DNA from: Nemertoderma westbladi
Taxonomy: Eukaryota; Xenacoelomorpha; Nemertodermatida; Nemertodermatidae
DNA length: 45,197 bases
Direction: 5' to 3'
NCBI GenBank assembly: GCA_032718475.1
Contig: JAUCBJ010001708.1
Location: 1-45,197 of the forward strand
Position numbers and translations under genes: made by a program. Every line of letters begins with the position of its first letter. The first letter of the stretch is position 1. Under the pieces are notes generated by a model. That model did not search any database. It had not been told where the DNA came from and saw nothing but the letters and a program-made list of their open reading frames with translations. Positions 17,924-29,742 of this stretch are shown here, piece after piece.

Positions 17924-19456
17924 TTTCTCTGGGTAGTTAGATAGCTGGGTAGCTCTTTCTCTGGGTAGTTAGGTAGCTGGGTAGCTGTTTCTCTGGGTAG
18001 GTAGTTAGCTGTTTAGCTGGGTAGTTAGGTAGATGGGTAGCTCTTTATCTGGGTACCTGGGTAGTTGTAGGTGCCTGGATAGCTTTTTCTCTGGATAGCT
18101 AGGTGGTTAGTTATGTAGCTTTGTAGCTGTTTCTCTGGGTAGCTGTGTAGTTATAAGTACCTGGGTAGCTGTTTCTCTCGTTAGATGGGTAGTTATAGGT
18201 AGCTAGGTAGCTGTTTATCTGGGTAGCTAGTTAGCTGTTTAGCTGGGTAGTTAGGTAGCTGGGTAGCTCTTTCTCTGGGTAGCTGGGTAGTTAGGTAGCT
18301 GGGTAGCTCTTTCTCTGGTTAGCTGGGTAGTTAGGTAGCTGGGTAGCTCTTCCTCTGGGTAGTTAGGTAGCTGGGTAGCTCTTTCTCTGGGTAGTTAGGT
18401 AGCTAGGTAGCTGTTTATCTGGGTAGCTAGTTAGCTGTTTAGCTGGGTAGTTAGGTAGCTGGGTAGCTCTTTCTCTGGGTAGCTGGGTAGTTAGGTAGCT
18501 GGGTAGCTCTTTCTTTGGGTAGCTGGGTAGCTCTTTCTCGGGTAGCTGGGTAGTTAGGAAGCTGGGTAGCTCTTTTTCTGGGTAGCTAGTTAGCTGTTTA
18601 GTTGGGTAGCTCGTTTCTGTGTAGTTTGGTGGTCAGGTAGCTGGGTAGCTGTTTCTCTGGGTAGCTAGTTAGCTGTTTACCTGGGTAGTTAGGTAGCTGG
18701 GTAGTTAGGTAGCTGGGTAGCTGTTTCTCTGGATAGCTGGGTAGTTAGGTAGCTGGGTAGTTAGGTAGCTGGGTAACTGTTTTTCTTGGTAGCTAGTTAG
18801 CTGTTTAGCTGGGTAGCTCGTTTCTGTGTAGCTGGGTGGTCCTGGAGAGGTAGCTGGGTAGCTCTTTCTTTGGGTAGTTAGGTAGCAGGGTAGCTGTTTC
18901 TCGGGATAGCTGGGTAGTTAGGTAGTTAGGTAGCTGTTTCTCTGGGTAGCTAGTTAGCTGTTTAGCTGGGTAGTTAAATAGCTGGGTAGCTCTTTCTCTG
19001 GGTAGCTGGGTAGTTAGGTAGTAGCTGGGTAGTTAGGTAGCTGGCTAGCTGTTTCTCTGGGTACCTAGTTAGGTGTTTAACTGGATAGTTAGGAAGCTGG
19101 GTAGCTCTTTCTCTGTGTAACTGGGTAGTTAGGTAGCTGGGTAGCTCTTTCTCTGGGTAGCTGAGTTCTTCAGTAGCTGGGTAGCTCTTTCTCTGTGTAG
19201 CTGGGTAGTTAGGTAGCTGGGTAGCTCTTTCTCGGGTATTTCGGTAGCTGGGTAGCTGTTTCTCTGGGTAGCTAGTTAGCTGTTTAGCGGGGTAGCTAGT
19301 TAGCTGTTTAGCTGGGTAGCTAGTTAGCTGTTTAGCTGGGTAGTTAGGTAGCTGGGTAGATCTTTCTCTGGGTAGCTGGGTAGCTCTTTCTCTGGGTAGC
19401 TGGGTAGTTAGGTAGCTGGGTAGCGCTTTCTCTGGGTAGTTAGGTAGCTGGGTAGC

Positions 19457-21540
19457 TCTTTCTCTGGGTAGCTGGGTAGTTAGGTAGGTGGGTAGCTGTT
19501 TCTCTGGATAGCTGGGTAGTTAGGTAGATGGGTACTACTACTACTAGGATCGGCATGCTGCATTGCAGCTGCATTTTTAAGAATGCTGTGCCGGCTTGTC
19601 AACAAAATTGCGCCGCCACAACTCCCTATCACCCATGACATTTGCTAGATCATCCGCATCTTTAAGGCCAGTGTCCTTTAAGATGCGTCTCAAGAAAGTC
19701 ATGGGCTGTCCACCATGCTTATTCACTCCATGAGGCTGCCAAAGTACAAGATTATGCACTGGCTGGTCCTCACGGCGAAAGCAATGTCCTGCAAAGCGGA
19801 GGCGATTTTGTTCTAGTGTCAAGCTTGGGGGAACCAATGAGACACCTCCAATGTTATATAGTGTCTGGTTGGAGATGTGTGCATTGTACTTGACACAATG
19901 TACCCGGCGTAGCATTCTTGTGAATGTGCCATCCAGAGATTTGGTGTCCTCAGCAGTTAGAGCCCAGCATGGACTCCCGTAGAGGAGTACTGGAACTACT
20001 GCTGCTCTAAATAATCGGACCTTAAGTTTCCGATTAATTCTAGGTGACTTCCAAATCCTGGAAAGCCTATTCAAGGCTGCCCATGCCTTTCCCTTACGTA
20101 TTCGAAGGTCCTCACCTGACTTCCGGATCCATGATCCCAGGTAACAGAAGTCGTCCACATGCTCAAGCATACCATCCTTTGAGCTTATGCTCATCCGATC
20201 AGAGACTTGCTGAGGACTTTCAAAGTTAACTGTCAGAATTTTGGTCTTTCTGGAGTTAATAAAAAGACCAACACTAGAAGCAGCATGTTCTAATGAGCTG
20301 AGGAGCCGCTGGGCTCCCTCTAATGATTCTGAGAGTACTCCTAAGTCATCAGCAAAGTCTAGATCAGTTAGGTACTTGGCAGGATTTCCTCGACTTCTGG
20401 AGCCAGTAGGTGGAGTTATCATCACCCCATCATCATTATGATGATCTAAGGACATGCGTAGAACATAGTCAACCACAATAATGAACAAGAATGGTGCAAG
20501 TGTGTCTCCTTGGAGGACGCCCCATAACACTTCAAATGGTTCTGTGTCACCGTCAACAGTAGACACAAATGTTGTCGAACCATTGTATACTGATCTGATT
20601 GCTGCAATAATTTCATCAGGAATCCCATATAATGAAAGTATGCTGAACATACGTGAGCGAGAGACTGAATCAAAGGCCTTGAAGAAGTCAACAAAGATAA
20701 CAGCCAGATGCCTGTCTTTCTTTTTTGATAACTCTTCAATTATCCTTCTAAGTGCCAAAATGGGCTCCATGGTCCCACGACCTTTACGGAACCCATTCTG
20801 ATTTCCACGTAGCAGTCTCTCAATGGGATCCCTGATGCGATTTAATAGAATTCTATTGTATAGTTTTGCAGCAATCGAGATCAATGAGATTCCCCGAAAA
20901 GAACCATAGAGTGTTAGGTTGCCCTTCTTGGGAACTGGCACCAACTTATTTGTTTTCATTTCTTGTGGGACTCTTGTTGTACGGTACATGTCTACTATGA
21001 TGGGATAGATGAGCTTTAAACACTCAGGTATTTTAAAGACCTCAGGGGGAACACCATCTACTCCACTGGCACGATTGGTCTTAATGCTCTTTGCAGCAGC
21101 CTTCACTTCTGCAAAGGAGATATCGCCAATGGGAATGTCTGGGAGTACAGACTCAGACACTTTTACTTCTATAAAGTTATCAGGCAATACCCTGTCATTA
21201 TTGAGGAGCTTTTCAAAGTGGGCTTTCCAACCATTGAGGCGATCGGCTGGTGATTCAGCCTTAACCTTGGTGGTTGGTTGGCTTTTCCGCCCAGTAAGCA
21301 GATTGATCGATTTACATGCCTGGGATGATTGCCTGCTGTCGTCAGCATCATTGATGGCATCAACCTGTTGGTTTATTAGCTCCTGTAGATTAACAGAGTA
21401 CTGCCTGTTCAGGGACCTAGATGCAGCTTTAACTGCATTCTTGGCCGGCCATTCTTGGCTCTTCTTTCTCTGGGTAGCTGGGTAGTTAGGTAGGTGGGTA
21501 GCTGTTTCTCTGGATAGCTGGGTAGTTAGGTAGATGGGTA
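19457..21540 (-). mobile_element. 5'-truncated RTE-like LINE with 78-bp target-site duplication
   Basis: The element occupies 19535-21462 (1928 bp) on the minus strand and ends in a (TAG)n tail. The satellite stretch 19457-19534 is repeated exactly at 21463-21540, and the same 78 bp occurs once, uninterrupted, at 22502-22579. The exact flanking repeat plus the unoccupied paralogous site support insertion by target-primed reverse transcription. The endonuclease half and 5' UTR are missing. Confidence 0.85.
19577..21460 (-). CDS. reverse transcriptase of RTE-like LINE (N-truncated, otherwise open)
   Basis: 627 codons are open from the 5' junction to the stop, with no internal stop or frameshift. 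No authentic start survives; the frame enters from the truncated endonuclease side (SQEWPAKNAVKAA...). RT motifs in order: NRASGVDGVPPEVFK, LVPVPKKGN, FRGISLISIAAKLYNRIL, NQNGFRKGRGT, AVIFVDFFKAFDSVSR (motif A Asp), GVLQGDTLAPFLF (motif B) and LDFADDLGVLSE (motif C catalytic Asp pair). The C-terminus YLGSWIRKSGEDLRIR, FRAAVVPVLLYG and RFAGHCFRRED matches the RTE/BovB-type tail ending in DRELWRRN. RTE-clade placement is by motif resemblance only. The intact frame suggests recent insertion. Confidence 0.9.
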   Translation of the reverse strand, partial: SQEWPAKNAVKAASRSLNRQYSVNLQELINQQVDAINDADDSRQSSQACKSINLLTGRKSQPTTKVKAESPADRLNGWKAHFEKLLNNDRVLPDNFIEVKVSESVLPDIPIGDISFAEVKAAAKSIKTNRASGVDGVPPEVFKIPECLKLIYPIIVDMYRTTRVPQEMKTNKLVPVPKKGNLTLYGSFRGISLISIAAKLYNRILLNRIRDPIERLLRGNQNGFRKGRGTMEPILALRRIIEELSKKKDRHLAVIFVDFFKAFDSVSRSRMFSILSLYGIPDEIIAAIRSVYNGSTTFVSTVDGDTEPFEVLWGVLQGDTLAPFLFIIVVDYVLRMSLDHHNDDGVMITPPTGSRSRGNPAKYLTDLDFADDLGVLSESLEGAQRLLSSLEHAASSVGLFINSRKTKILTVNFESPQQVSDRMSISSKDGMLEHVDDFCYLGSWIRKSGEDLRIRKGKAWAALNRLSRIWKSPRINRKLKVRLFRAAVVPVLLYGSPCWALTAEDTKSLDGTFTRMLRRVHCVKYNAHISNQTLYNIGGVSLVPPSLTLEQNRLRFAGHCFRREDQPVHNLVLWQPHGVNKHGGQPMTFLRRILKDTGLKDADDLANVMGDRELWRRNFVDKPAQHS

Positions 21541-24500
21541 GCTGGGTAGTTAGGTAGCTGGGTATCTCTTTCTCTGGGTAGTTAGGTAGCTGGCTAGCTG
21601 TTTCTCTGGGTACCTAGTTAGGTGTTTAACTGGATAGTTAGGAAGCTGGGTAGCTCTTTCTCTGTGTAACTGGGTAGTTAGGTAGCTGGGTAGCTCTTTC
21701 TCTGGGTAGCTGAGTTGTTCAGTAGCTGGGTAGCTCTTTATCTGTGTAGCTGGGTAGTTAGGTAGCTGGGTAGCTGTTTCTCTGGATAGCTGGGTAGTTA
21801 GGTAGCTGGGTAGTTAGGTAGCTGGGTAACTGTTTTTCTTGGTAGCTAGTTAGCTGTTTAGCTGGGTAGCTCGTTTCTGTGTAGCTGGGTGGTCCTGGAC
21901 AGGTAGCTGGGTAGCTATTTCTTTGGGTAGTTAGGTAGCAGGGTAGCTGTTTCTCGGGATAGCTGGGTAGTTAGGTAGTTAGGTAGCTCTTTCTCTGGGT
22001 AGCTAGTTATCTGTTTAGCTGGGTAGTTAAATAGCTGGGTAGCTCTTTCTCTGGGTAGCTGGGTAGTTAGGTAGTAGCTGGGTAGTTAGGTACCTGGCTA
22101 GCTGTTTCTCTGGGTACCTAGTTAGGTGTTTAACTGGATAGTTAGGAAGCTGGGTAGCTCTTTCTCTGTGTAACTGGGTAGTTAGGTAGCTGGGTAGCTC
22201 TTTCTCTGGGTAGCTGAGTTCTTCAGTAGCTGGGTAGCTCTTTCTCTGTGTAGCTGGGTAGTTAGGTAGCTGGGTAGCTCTTTCTCGGGTATTTCGGTAG
22301 CTGGGTAGCTGTTTCTCTGGGTAGCTAGTTAGCTGTTTAGCGGGGTAGCTAGTTAGCTGTTTAGCTGGGTAGCTAGTTAGCTGTTTAGCTGGGTAGTTAG
22401 GTAGATCTTTCTCTGGGTAGCTGGGTAGCTCTTTCTCTGGGTAGCTGGGTAGTTAGGTAGCTGGGTAGCGCTTTCTCTGGGTAGTTAGGTAGCTGGGTAG
22501 CTCTTTCTCTGGGTAGCTGGGTAGTTAGGTAGGTGGGTAGCTGTTTCTCTGGATAGCTGGGTAGTTAGGTAGATGGGTAGCTGGGTAGTTAGGTAGCTGG
22601 GTAGCTGTTTCTCTGGGTAGCTAGTTAGCTGTTTAGCTGGGTAGTTAGGTAGGTGGGTAGCTGTTTCTCTGGGTAGCTGGGTAGTTATGTAGCTGGGTGG
22701 CTGTTTCTCTGGGTAGCTAGTTAGCTGTTTAGCTGGGTAGTTAGGTAGCTGGGTAGCTCTTTCTCTGGGTAGCTGGGTAGTTAGGTAGTAGCTGGGTAGT
22801 TAGGTAGCTGGCTAGCTGTTTCTCAGGGTACCTAGTTAGGTGTTTAACTGGATAGTTAGGAGCTGGGTAGCTCTTTCTCTGTGTAACTGGGTAGTTAGGT
22901 AGCTGGGTAGCTCTTTCTCTGGGTAGCTGAGTTGTTCAGTAGCTGTGTAGCTCTTGCTCTGTGTAGCTGGGTAGTTAGGTAGCTGGGTAGTTCTTTCTCT
23001 GAGTATTTCGGTAGATGGGTAGCTGTTTTTCTGGGTAGCTAGTTAGCTGTTTAGCTGGGTAGCTAGTTAGCTGTTTAGCTGGGTAGTTAGGTAGCTGGAT
23101 AGCTATTTCTCTGAGTAGCTGGGTAGCTCTTTCTCTGGGTAGCTGAGTAGTTAGGTAGCTGGGTAGCTCTTTATCTGTGTAGCTAGGTAGTTAGGTAGCT
23201 CTTTCTCTGGGTAGCTGGGTAGTTAGGTAGCTGGGTAGCTCTTTCTCTGCGTAGTTAGGTATCTGGATAGCTCTTTCTCTGGGTAGTTAGGTAGCTAGGT
23301 AGCTGTTTCTCTGGGTAGCTAGTTAGCTGTTTAGCTGGGTAGTTAGGTAGCTGGGTAGCTCTTTCTCTGGGTAGCTGGGTAGTTAGGTAGTTAGGTAGCT
23401 GGGTAGCTCTTTCTCTGGGTAGCTGGGTAGCTCTTTCTCTGGGTAGCTGGGTAGCTCTTTCTCTGGGTAGCTGGGTAGTTAGGAAGCTGGGTAGCTGTTT
23501 CTCTGGGTAGCTAGTTAGCTGTTTAGCTGGGTAGCTCCTTTCTGTGTAGTTGGGTGGTCAGGTAGCTGTTTCTCTGGGTACCTAGTTAGCTGTTTAGCTG
23601 GGTAGTTAGGTAGCTGGGTAGCTCTTTCTCTGGGTAGTTAGGTAGCTGGGTAGCTGTTTCTCTGGATAGCTGGGTAGTTAGGTAGCTGGGTAACTGTTTT
23701 TCTTGGTAGCTAGTTAGCTGTTTAGCTGGGTAGCTCGTTTCTGTTAGGTAGTTAGTTAGGTAGCTGGGTAGCTGTTTCTTTGTGTAGCTAATTAGTTGTT
23801 TACCTGGGTAGTTAGGTAGTTGGGTAGCTTTTTCTCTGGGTAGCTGGGTAGTTAGGTAGCTGGGTAGCTCTTTCTCTGGGTAGTTAGGTAGCTGGCTAGC
23901 TGTTTCTCTGGGTACCTAGTTAGGTGTTTAACTGGATAGTTAGGAAGCTGGGTAGCTCTTTCTCTGTGTAACTGGGTAGTTAGGTAGCTGGGTAGCTCTT
24001 TCTCTGGGTAGCTGAGTTGTTCAGTAGCTGGGTAGCTCTTTATCTGTGTAGCTGGGTAGTTAGGTAGCTGGGGAGCTCTTTCTCTGGGTATTTCGGTAGC
24101 TGGGTAGCTGTTTCTCTGGGTAGCTAGTTAGATGTTTAGCTGGGTAGCTAGTTAGCTGTTTAGCTGGGTAGTTAGGTAGCTGGGTAGCTCTTTCTCTAGG
24201 TAGCTGGGTAGCTCTTTCTCTGGGTAGCTGGGTAGTTAGGTAGCTGGGTATCTCTTTCTCTGTGTAGCTAGGTAGTTAGGTAGCTCTTTCTCTGGGTAGC
24301 TGGGTAGTTAGGTAGCTGGGTAGCTGTTTCTCTGGGTAGTTAGATAGTTGGGTAGCTCTTTCTCTGGGTAGCTGGGTAGTTAGGTAGCTAGGTAGCTGTT
24401 TCTCTGGGTAGCTAGTTAGCTGTTTAGCTGGGTAGTTAGGTAGCTGGGTAGCTCTTTCTCTGGTTAGCTGGGTAGTTAGGTAGCTGGGTAGCTCTTTCTC

Positions 24501-24903
24501 TGGGTAGTTAGATAGTTGGGTAGCTCTTTCTCTGGGTAGTTAGGTAGCTAGGTAGCTGTTTCTCTGGGTAGGTAGTTAGCTGTTTAGCTGGGTAGTTAGG
24601 TAGATGGGTAGCTCTTTATCTGGGTACCTGGGTAGTTGTAGCTTTTTCTCTGGATAGCTAGGTGGTTAGTTAGGTAGCTTTGTAGCTGTTTCTCTGGGTA
24701 GCTGTGTAGTTATAAGTACCTGGGTAGCTGTTTCTCTCGTTAGATGGGTAGTTATAGGTATCTGGGTAGCTCTTTCTCTGGGTAGTTAGGTAGCTAGGTA
24801 GCTGTTTCTCTGGGTAGCTAGTTAGCTGTTTAGCTGGGTAGTTAGGTAGCTCTTTCTCTGGTTAGCTGGGTAGTTAGGTAGCTGGGTAGCTCTTTCTCTG
24901 GGT

Positions 24904-25432
24904 GGCTGTCCTCGCAGACTGTATGTACTGTACCTTTCTTCGCAGACTGTATGGTAGTGGCGCTTTTTAAAGCGACACCGTTCATCCAGCAGAGATTCGG
25001 TGGATCGGTTGTTGTGGACATAGGACGGGGCGTCAGCGTGAATGACCGCGATGTCAAACGACGCCACCCTCTGTGGTGTCCCTATTCCCCTCGCCACCAA
25101 GTCCGCCCGAACTCCCCCAACTTCGATCCCGGCGCTGTCTAGGTGGCCACGTGATAGGGTTACCTCCCGCTCTACACCCAATGGACCAATGGCAGATGAA
25201 AGAAGTTCACCAAACACTTCTCGAACCTCATCATGTCGTTTCACGATGAGCCCGCCTGACTTACAGCTCAGAGCGTGGGTTGTAGAAAACTCTCCTCCAC
25301 AACCCTCACACCTTGCGGGAAGCCCCGGGGGGGGGGGGGGGGGGGGGGGGGGGCAGGCCGTAACGTAGCGCGAGATTGTCCCGGAATTCCTCAGCGCTGA
25401 GGTCTGTGTGATCAAAAATGTGTTTATAAGTG
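24904..25432 (-). pseudogene. retrotransposon Zn-finger/RLE-like fragment, copy 2
   Basis: Near-identical to the fragment at 17402-17923, including its truncation points and the satellite on both sides. The main difference is the homopolymer: 27 G here against 19 G there. It was therefore duplicated together with the array, not inserted twice. The longer run joins two different frames into an apparent 197-codon ORF, which is an artefact of slippage. Confidence 0.65.
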
Positions 25433-25935
25433 TTTCTCTGGGTAGTTAGATAGCTGGGTAGCTCTTTCTCTGGGTAGTTAGGTAGCTGGGTAGCTGTTTC
25501 TCTGGGTAGGTAGTTAGCTGTTTAGCTGGGTAGTTAGGTAGATGGGTAGCTCTTTATCTGGGTACCTGGGTAGTTGTAGGTGCCTGGATAGCTTTTTCTC
25601 TGGATAGCTAGGTGGTTAGTTAGGTAGCTTTGTAGCTGTTTCTCTGGGTAGCTGTGTAGTTATAAGTACCTGGGTAGCTGTTTCTCTCGTTAGATGGGTA
25701 GTTATAGGTACCTGGGTAGCTGTTTCTCTGGGTAGCTGTGTAGTTATAAGTACCTGGGTAGCTGTTTCTCTCGTTAGATGGGTAGTTATAGGTACCTGGG
25801 TAGCTGTTTCTCTGGGTAGCTGTTTAGCTGGGTAGTTAGGTTAGGTACCTGGGTAGCTGTTTAGCTGGGTAGTTAGGTACCTGGGTAGCTGTTTAGCTGG
25901 GTAGCTGTTTAGCTGGGTAGTTAGGTTAGGTTAGG

Positions 25936-28900
25936 TTTGCCTTTCCCTTTCCCTGTGTTGTACAGTAGCTAAACAAGTGAAATGTGCGTTGGGACAATAT
26001 TTTTAACATAGAAGAGTTAAATAATATGCTGGGGAATATATTAAATAATTAATATAAAGACCTGGAAGCGCTTTACTCGCCTATTATGTGTTTCTTCTTC
26101 CTCCTGTTATCCAGTGCATAATTTAATCATTCTGCGTTTCTTGATGCTTTGATATTATTGATCCTGCGTTTCACACATTTTATGAATAAAGGAGTGATTA
26201 ATAATAATAATAATAACAGTCGCGAAATTTAGGTACATGAAACCTCATTTAAATTTACTTTATACAGATTTTTGGCTTAAATTTTTATAATTCGTCACCA
26301 CCTATTAATAATGACACAACATCAGCCGTTGGCTCTCTTCTACTTACGTCATTGCTATTTTTATCACTGGACTCTGATAATACTTTACTCTCTCTTAATA
26401 ATACTGGGCGGGCCCTGGCATACTAAGGGATCAGCACACACACACTCTGATGCTCTGTGCCAGTGTATTCATTCCTTAGGTGAATGGCCTTTGTATGGAG
26501 GGCTGATGGAATTAACCAATGACAGCGCAGCATTAGCTGCATAATAATATATCACCAGTTTACTCTGTCTTTCTTCCCATTCTGTATGCCATTACATTTC
26601 ACTACACTGCACTATGTTATTGTTGTTGTAATGTCAGAATGTAGTAAATGCTGTACTGCCGTATGCTAATCTTAGTAATCTTACTGCTGTAGGCCTACTG
26701 CTGTACTGCTACCGGCTGACCGGTATGCCCTACTACTGTGATGAGGCCTACTGCTGTACTGTACCTTCAACTGTCAGTACTGTCACTCAGTTTTGTCAAA
26801 TCTGACTGTCTGAAGATCTGAAGATGGTCATTACTGCATTAGGCCTATCTTTGTACAGTTGTAAGATTATGAAGATGACAGATAAGATGATCATTATCCT
26901 TGTAAGATCTTTGTAAGTATCGCTGTACAGCTCTGCAGCTGTAGGCTGGAGGGTCGGATTTAGGTCTGCAGGGACTAACTGACTAACAGATTTAAGGCAG
27001 CATCTTTTGAATGAATCTACGTAGGTAGCTCCAACTCCAGGCCTTGTATCCAAAACTTTCTGACTTTAGATATATAGTTTAATTATTTCGCGTAGGCCTA
27101 CGTTCTACCGGTACCGGTACGGTCAGACGGTACGGTACATCTCCTTCTACTGTCTGACTGTTCTATACATTATAATAATAAATATTTTGCAGCACTGGTA
27201 TCTAGGCCTATCTATTTTGCATGCATGCATACCGGTACACTACAACAGTACAGTCAGACAGTAGGATAATTGTCCGCTTATCTTACTTAGTCGTGTAGTC
27301 GAGTATCGTAGCATTAGCTGATTAGGCCAAACTTCCAACTGTCCAAGGTCCAACCCACCAACCTTAACATAACTTTAACTTATATTTTGCAGTTCAGTGT
27401 CAGTACTTCAGTCAGTCAGTACTTCGAAATTAGTAGGTTCAGTATGCAGTACGGTACTTAGAAATTTTACATACCGGTACTGACATACTGACATACTGTC
27501 AGGCCCGTATGGCCACGATAAGACTGTATTTCTTACAGTCTTATCTGTATTGTCATTACCCTGTTACCGGTAGTCGGCAGACTGCCAGGGGTAGGTCTAC
27601 TTACCGGTACTGACTTAGTGCTGTAGTGCAAGTCTGAGCCGTGCTATCAATTTTCTGCGCCTGTCGCGCCGCGCTCTACATTTTCTGCGCGGCGCTGCGC
27701 TGCGCTCTCAATTTTCTGCGCCTGCTCCAAATTCTGGAAAAAATTGTGCGCCGAACGCGTTCGGCGTACATGCCCTACTTAGCAGAATGGGGATTTGGTG
27801 AGCATACAACAAAGTGAGAGTTAATTCAGTACCGGTAATTTAGTACATAAATATAATCCAATAATCAACATTGTTGAACGGTGTATGGGCAGATGCAGAT
27901 AGGGCGAGCCACGAAGTTGGCGGAGCCTTGGCGAACTGACACTGTTGGAGTAGGCCTATGTTCAATAATGGCAAATAGTTGTTGATGTAACGATTTCATT
28001 ACCGTAACATTCAAATAACTTTGTCAGATTTAAAGCTGTAGAATTGAAAATTTGTAGGCATAGGCCTAAATATGTCCTAAACTTGACATTAATTATTTAG
28101 CGACTTTTGACACCAACACTTCAACACAGCAACAGTCTCCTGCTAGATGGCTACATGTCTAAGCATTAAATGTCTTCCCATTACTTTGCTTTTAATCCGT
28201 TAAAGCGGAAACTTAGCAGAATTGTAGACCATTAGCTGTGTCATTTAAGTTACAACAAATTATAGATATGGCTGTATGGATACCTGCAGACCTGCCAGCC
28301 TGCACAAGCAATCCTCAGGGCCTAGCCTTTTAGCTGTAAGCAGGCTCCCAAATGGCAGACAATTAGACAATTTGTCAACAACAATAACAAACAACCCCTC
28401 CGCCCTGGTCAGCTGGTAGCCAATGGGAGAACCTGGTGCGCATTTTTAGTAATTACAGGTAGGTAGCAGGTACGTTAATGTCATGTAGTATTACAGTACC
28501 GGTATTATATAGTTGGACCAAAATGAGATGGTGGGGATTCAGGTCAGTGTGTAGAAGTGTGTATCCTCCTATTATAAGTGTATCAATGTGTATCCAATAA
28601 TACTGTAATAGTGATCACTGGGGTCAAGGTCAACACTTTATTAATTAATTGTGAACAAGACGAGTGAACAAGACATGTTTGGGGGGGGGGGGGGGCAGTG
28701 CCCCCAACAGCCCAAAGCCCCCCCCCCCCCCTCCCCGCACGATACGGGCCTGCATACTGTCTGACTGTAGCTCTTTACATTTTTTTTTATACTTAATGGT
28801 CTGATAGTGGATAGTGTAATCTGTAATGGGAGTACCCGTCTTTACACCATCTGCACATTTTACAGTTGAATGCATGATACCATGAATACCATGAACATAG

Positions 28901-29742
28901 TTATTATTATTTTATTTACTCCCAGTTTTTCACAATTATTATATTATATATTAGGCCTATTCTGCTATTCCTGAATTCAATTTATAATTGCGTGCCTTTG
29001 TGCAGTAAACTGGTAAATGTTGATGAATTAGAATAAGAATAGGTTGCGGGAGCCGGGCTGCGTGGACCTCTAGGGGTTTCCGGTATTAATCAGTATGCTA
29101 AGGGCACAGGGAAGAATGATATTGAAAATATATTTCTATGATATGATCCTAAGATTAATAACATCGAAACCGCACTGGAATACATTACGTTTTATTGATT
29201 ATATTCTAGTTTAAAATTGGCGTAACGGTCGTGACTGAAATGGACAAGCTTTTTAGAGACACCTACACATTATAAATTTCTATCGAATTTACTGTACTTA
29301 TTTAGTGTCACTTACAGACTTATGTCAGACTAACATGTTAATAGAGAGAGTTTCAAATGAAATTAACAGTATGGCAATATAGTACCATTAGAGAATGTGG
29401 CAATCAATTAACCAGTGTAATGGTCGTGACCATTATTGTAGCATTATTATCAATCCAATGGTACGGATATACATATATGACATATGTACCGCAGTACCGG
29501 TAGATGGTATAGTTATACACTATACTTTACCGGTACTTTTTTTTACTTATAATAATTAACTTCGTCATATTTTGATGGGCCAATGGATAAACATTGGGAG
29601 TTGCTTTTTTGTGCCAAACATGTGTAATGCTGTAGTATTTAATCTCTAATCTTCTAATGTTTCCAGTCTATTTAATAGGCAGTTACTTAAAACTTGTATG
29701 TAAATGTAAAAATATAATGTAATTGTATTATTACCATTCAAC
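25936..29742. other. gene-free region rich in ACCGGT and TAGGCCTA words
   Basis: No coding sequence was recognised. It holds (AAT)n at about 26199-26214. The palindromic words ACCGGT, TAGGCCTA and GGTACGGTAC occur repeatedly at 26700-28500. A GC-rich block at 27640-27780 repeats TCAATTTTCTGCGC. A G15 tract and a C14 tract at 28681-28733 could pair with each other. The last ~250 bp are presumably the 5' UTR or promoter of the ABCA gene; no TATA box is evident. Confidence 0.6.

Larger units (their letters stand above)
16461..25935. repeat. large satellite on an 8-bp register (NNNGGTAG), ~9.5 kb with insertions
   Basis: The array is assembled from 8-mers such as CTGGGTAG, TTAGGTAG, CTAGTTAG, CTGTTTAG and CTCTTTCT, which keep an 8-bp phase for long stretches. 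A common 32-bp string is CTGGGTAG-TTAGGTAG-CTGGGTAG-CTCTTTCT. It is organised into higher-order repeats. Without the LINE, blocks near 18730 recur ~1046 bp later, and a ~1.2-kb block around 17000-18200 recurs at ~24500-25700. TAG occurs in every frame, so it is non-coding. It is interrupted by a retrotransposon fragment (two copies) and a LINE. Confidence 0.95.

Noticed and set aside
24822-25415. 197-codon minus-strand ORF with a proline run
   Set aside because: The poly-Pro comes from the G27 tract, which joins two frames, and its C-terminal end runs into satellite. Only the Zn-finger/nuclease-like part is real, as a fragment.
25915-25935. TTAGGTTAGGTTAGG at the satellite's right end, resembling an arthropod telomere repeat
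   Set aside because: Only about three units, continuous with the GTAGTTAGG satellite words, and followed by ordinary sequence.
16461-25935. Possible CRISPR-like or coding repeat array
   Set aside because: There are no unique spacers between constant repeats, units are contiguous 8-mers, and TAG stops occur in all frames.
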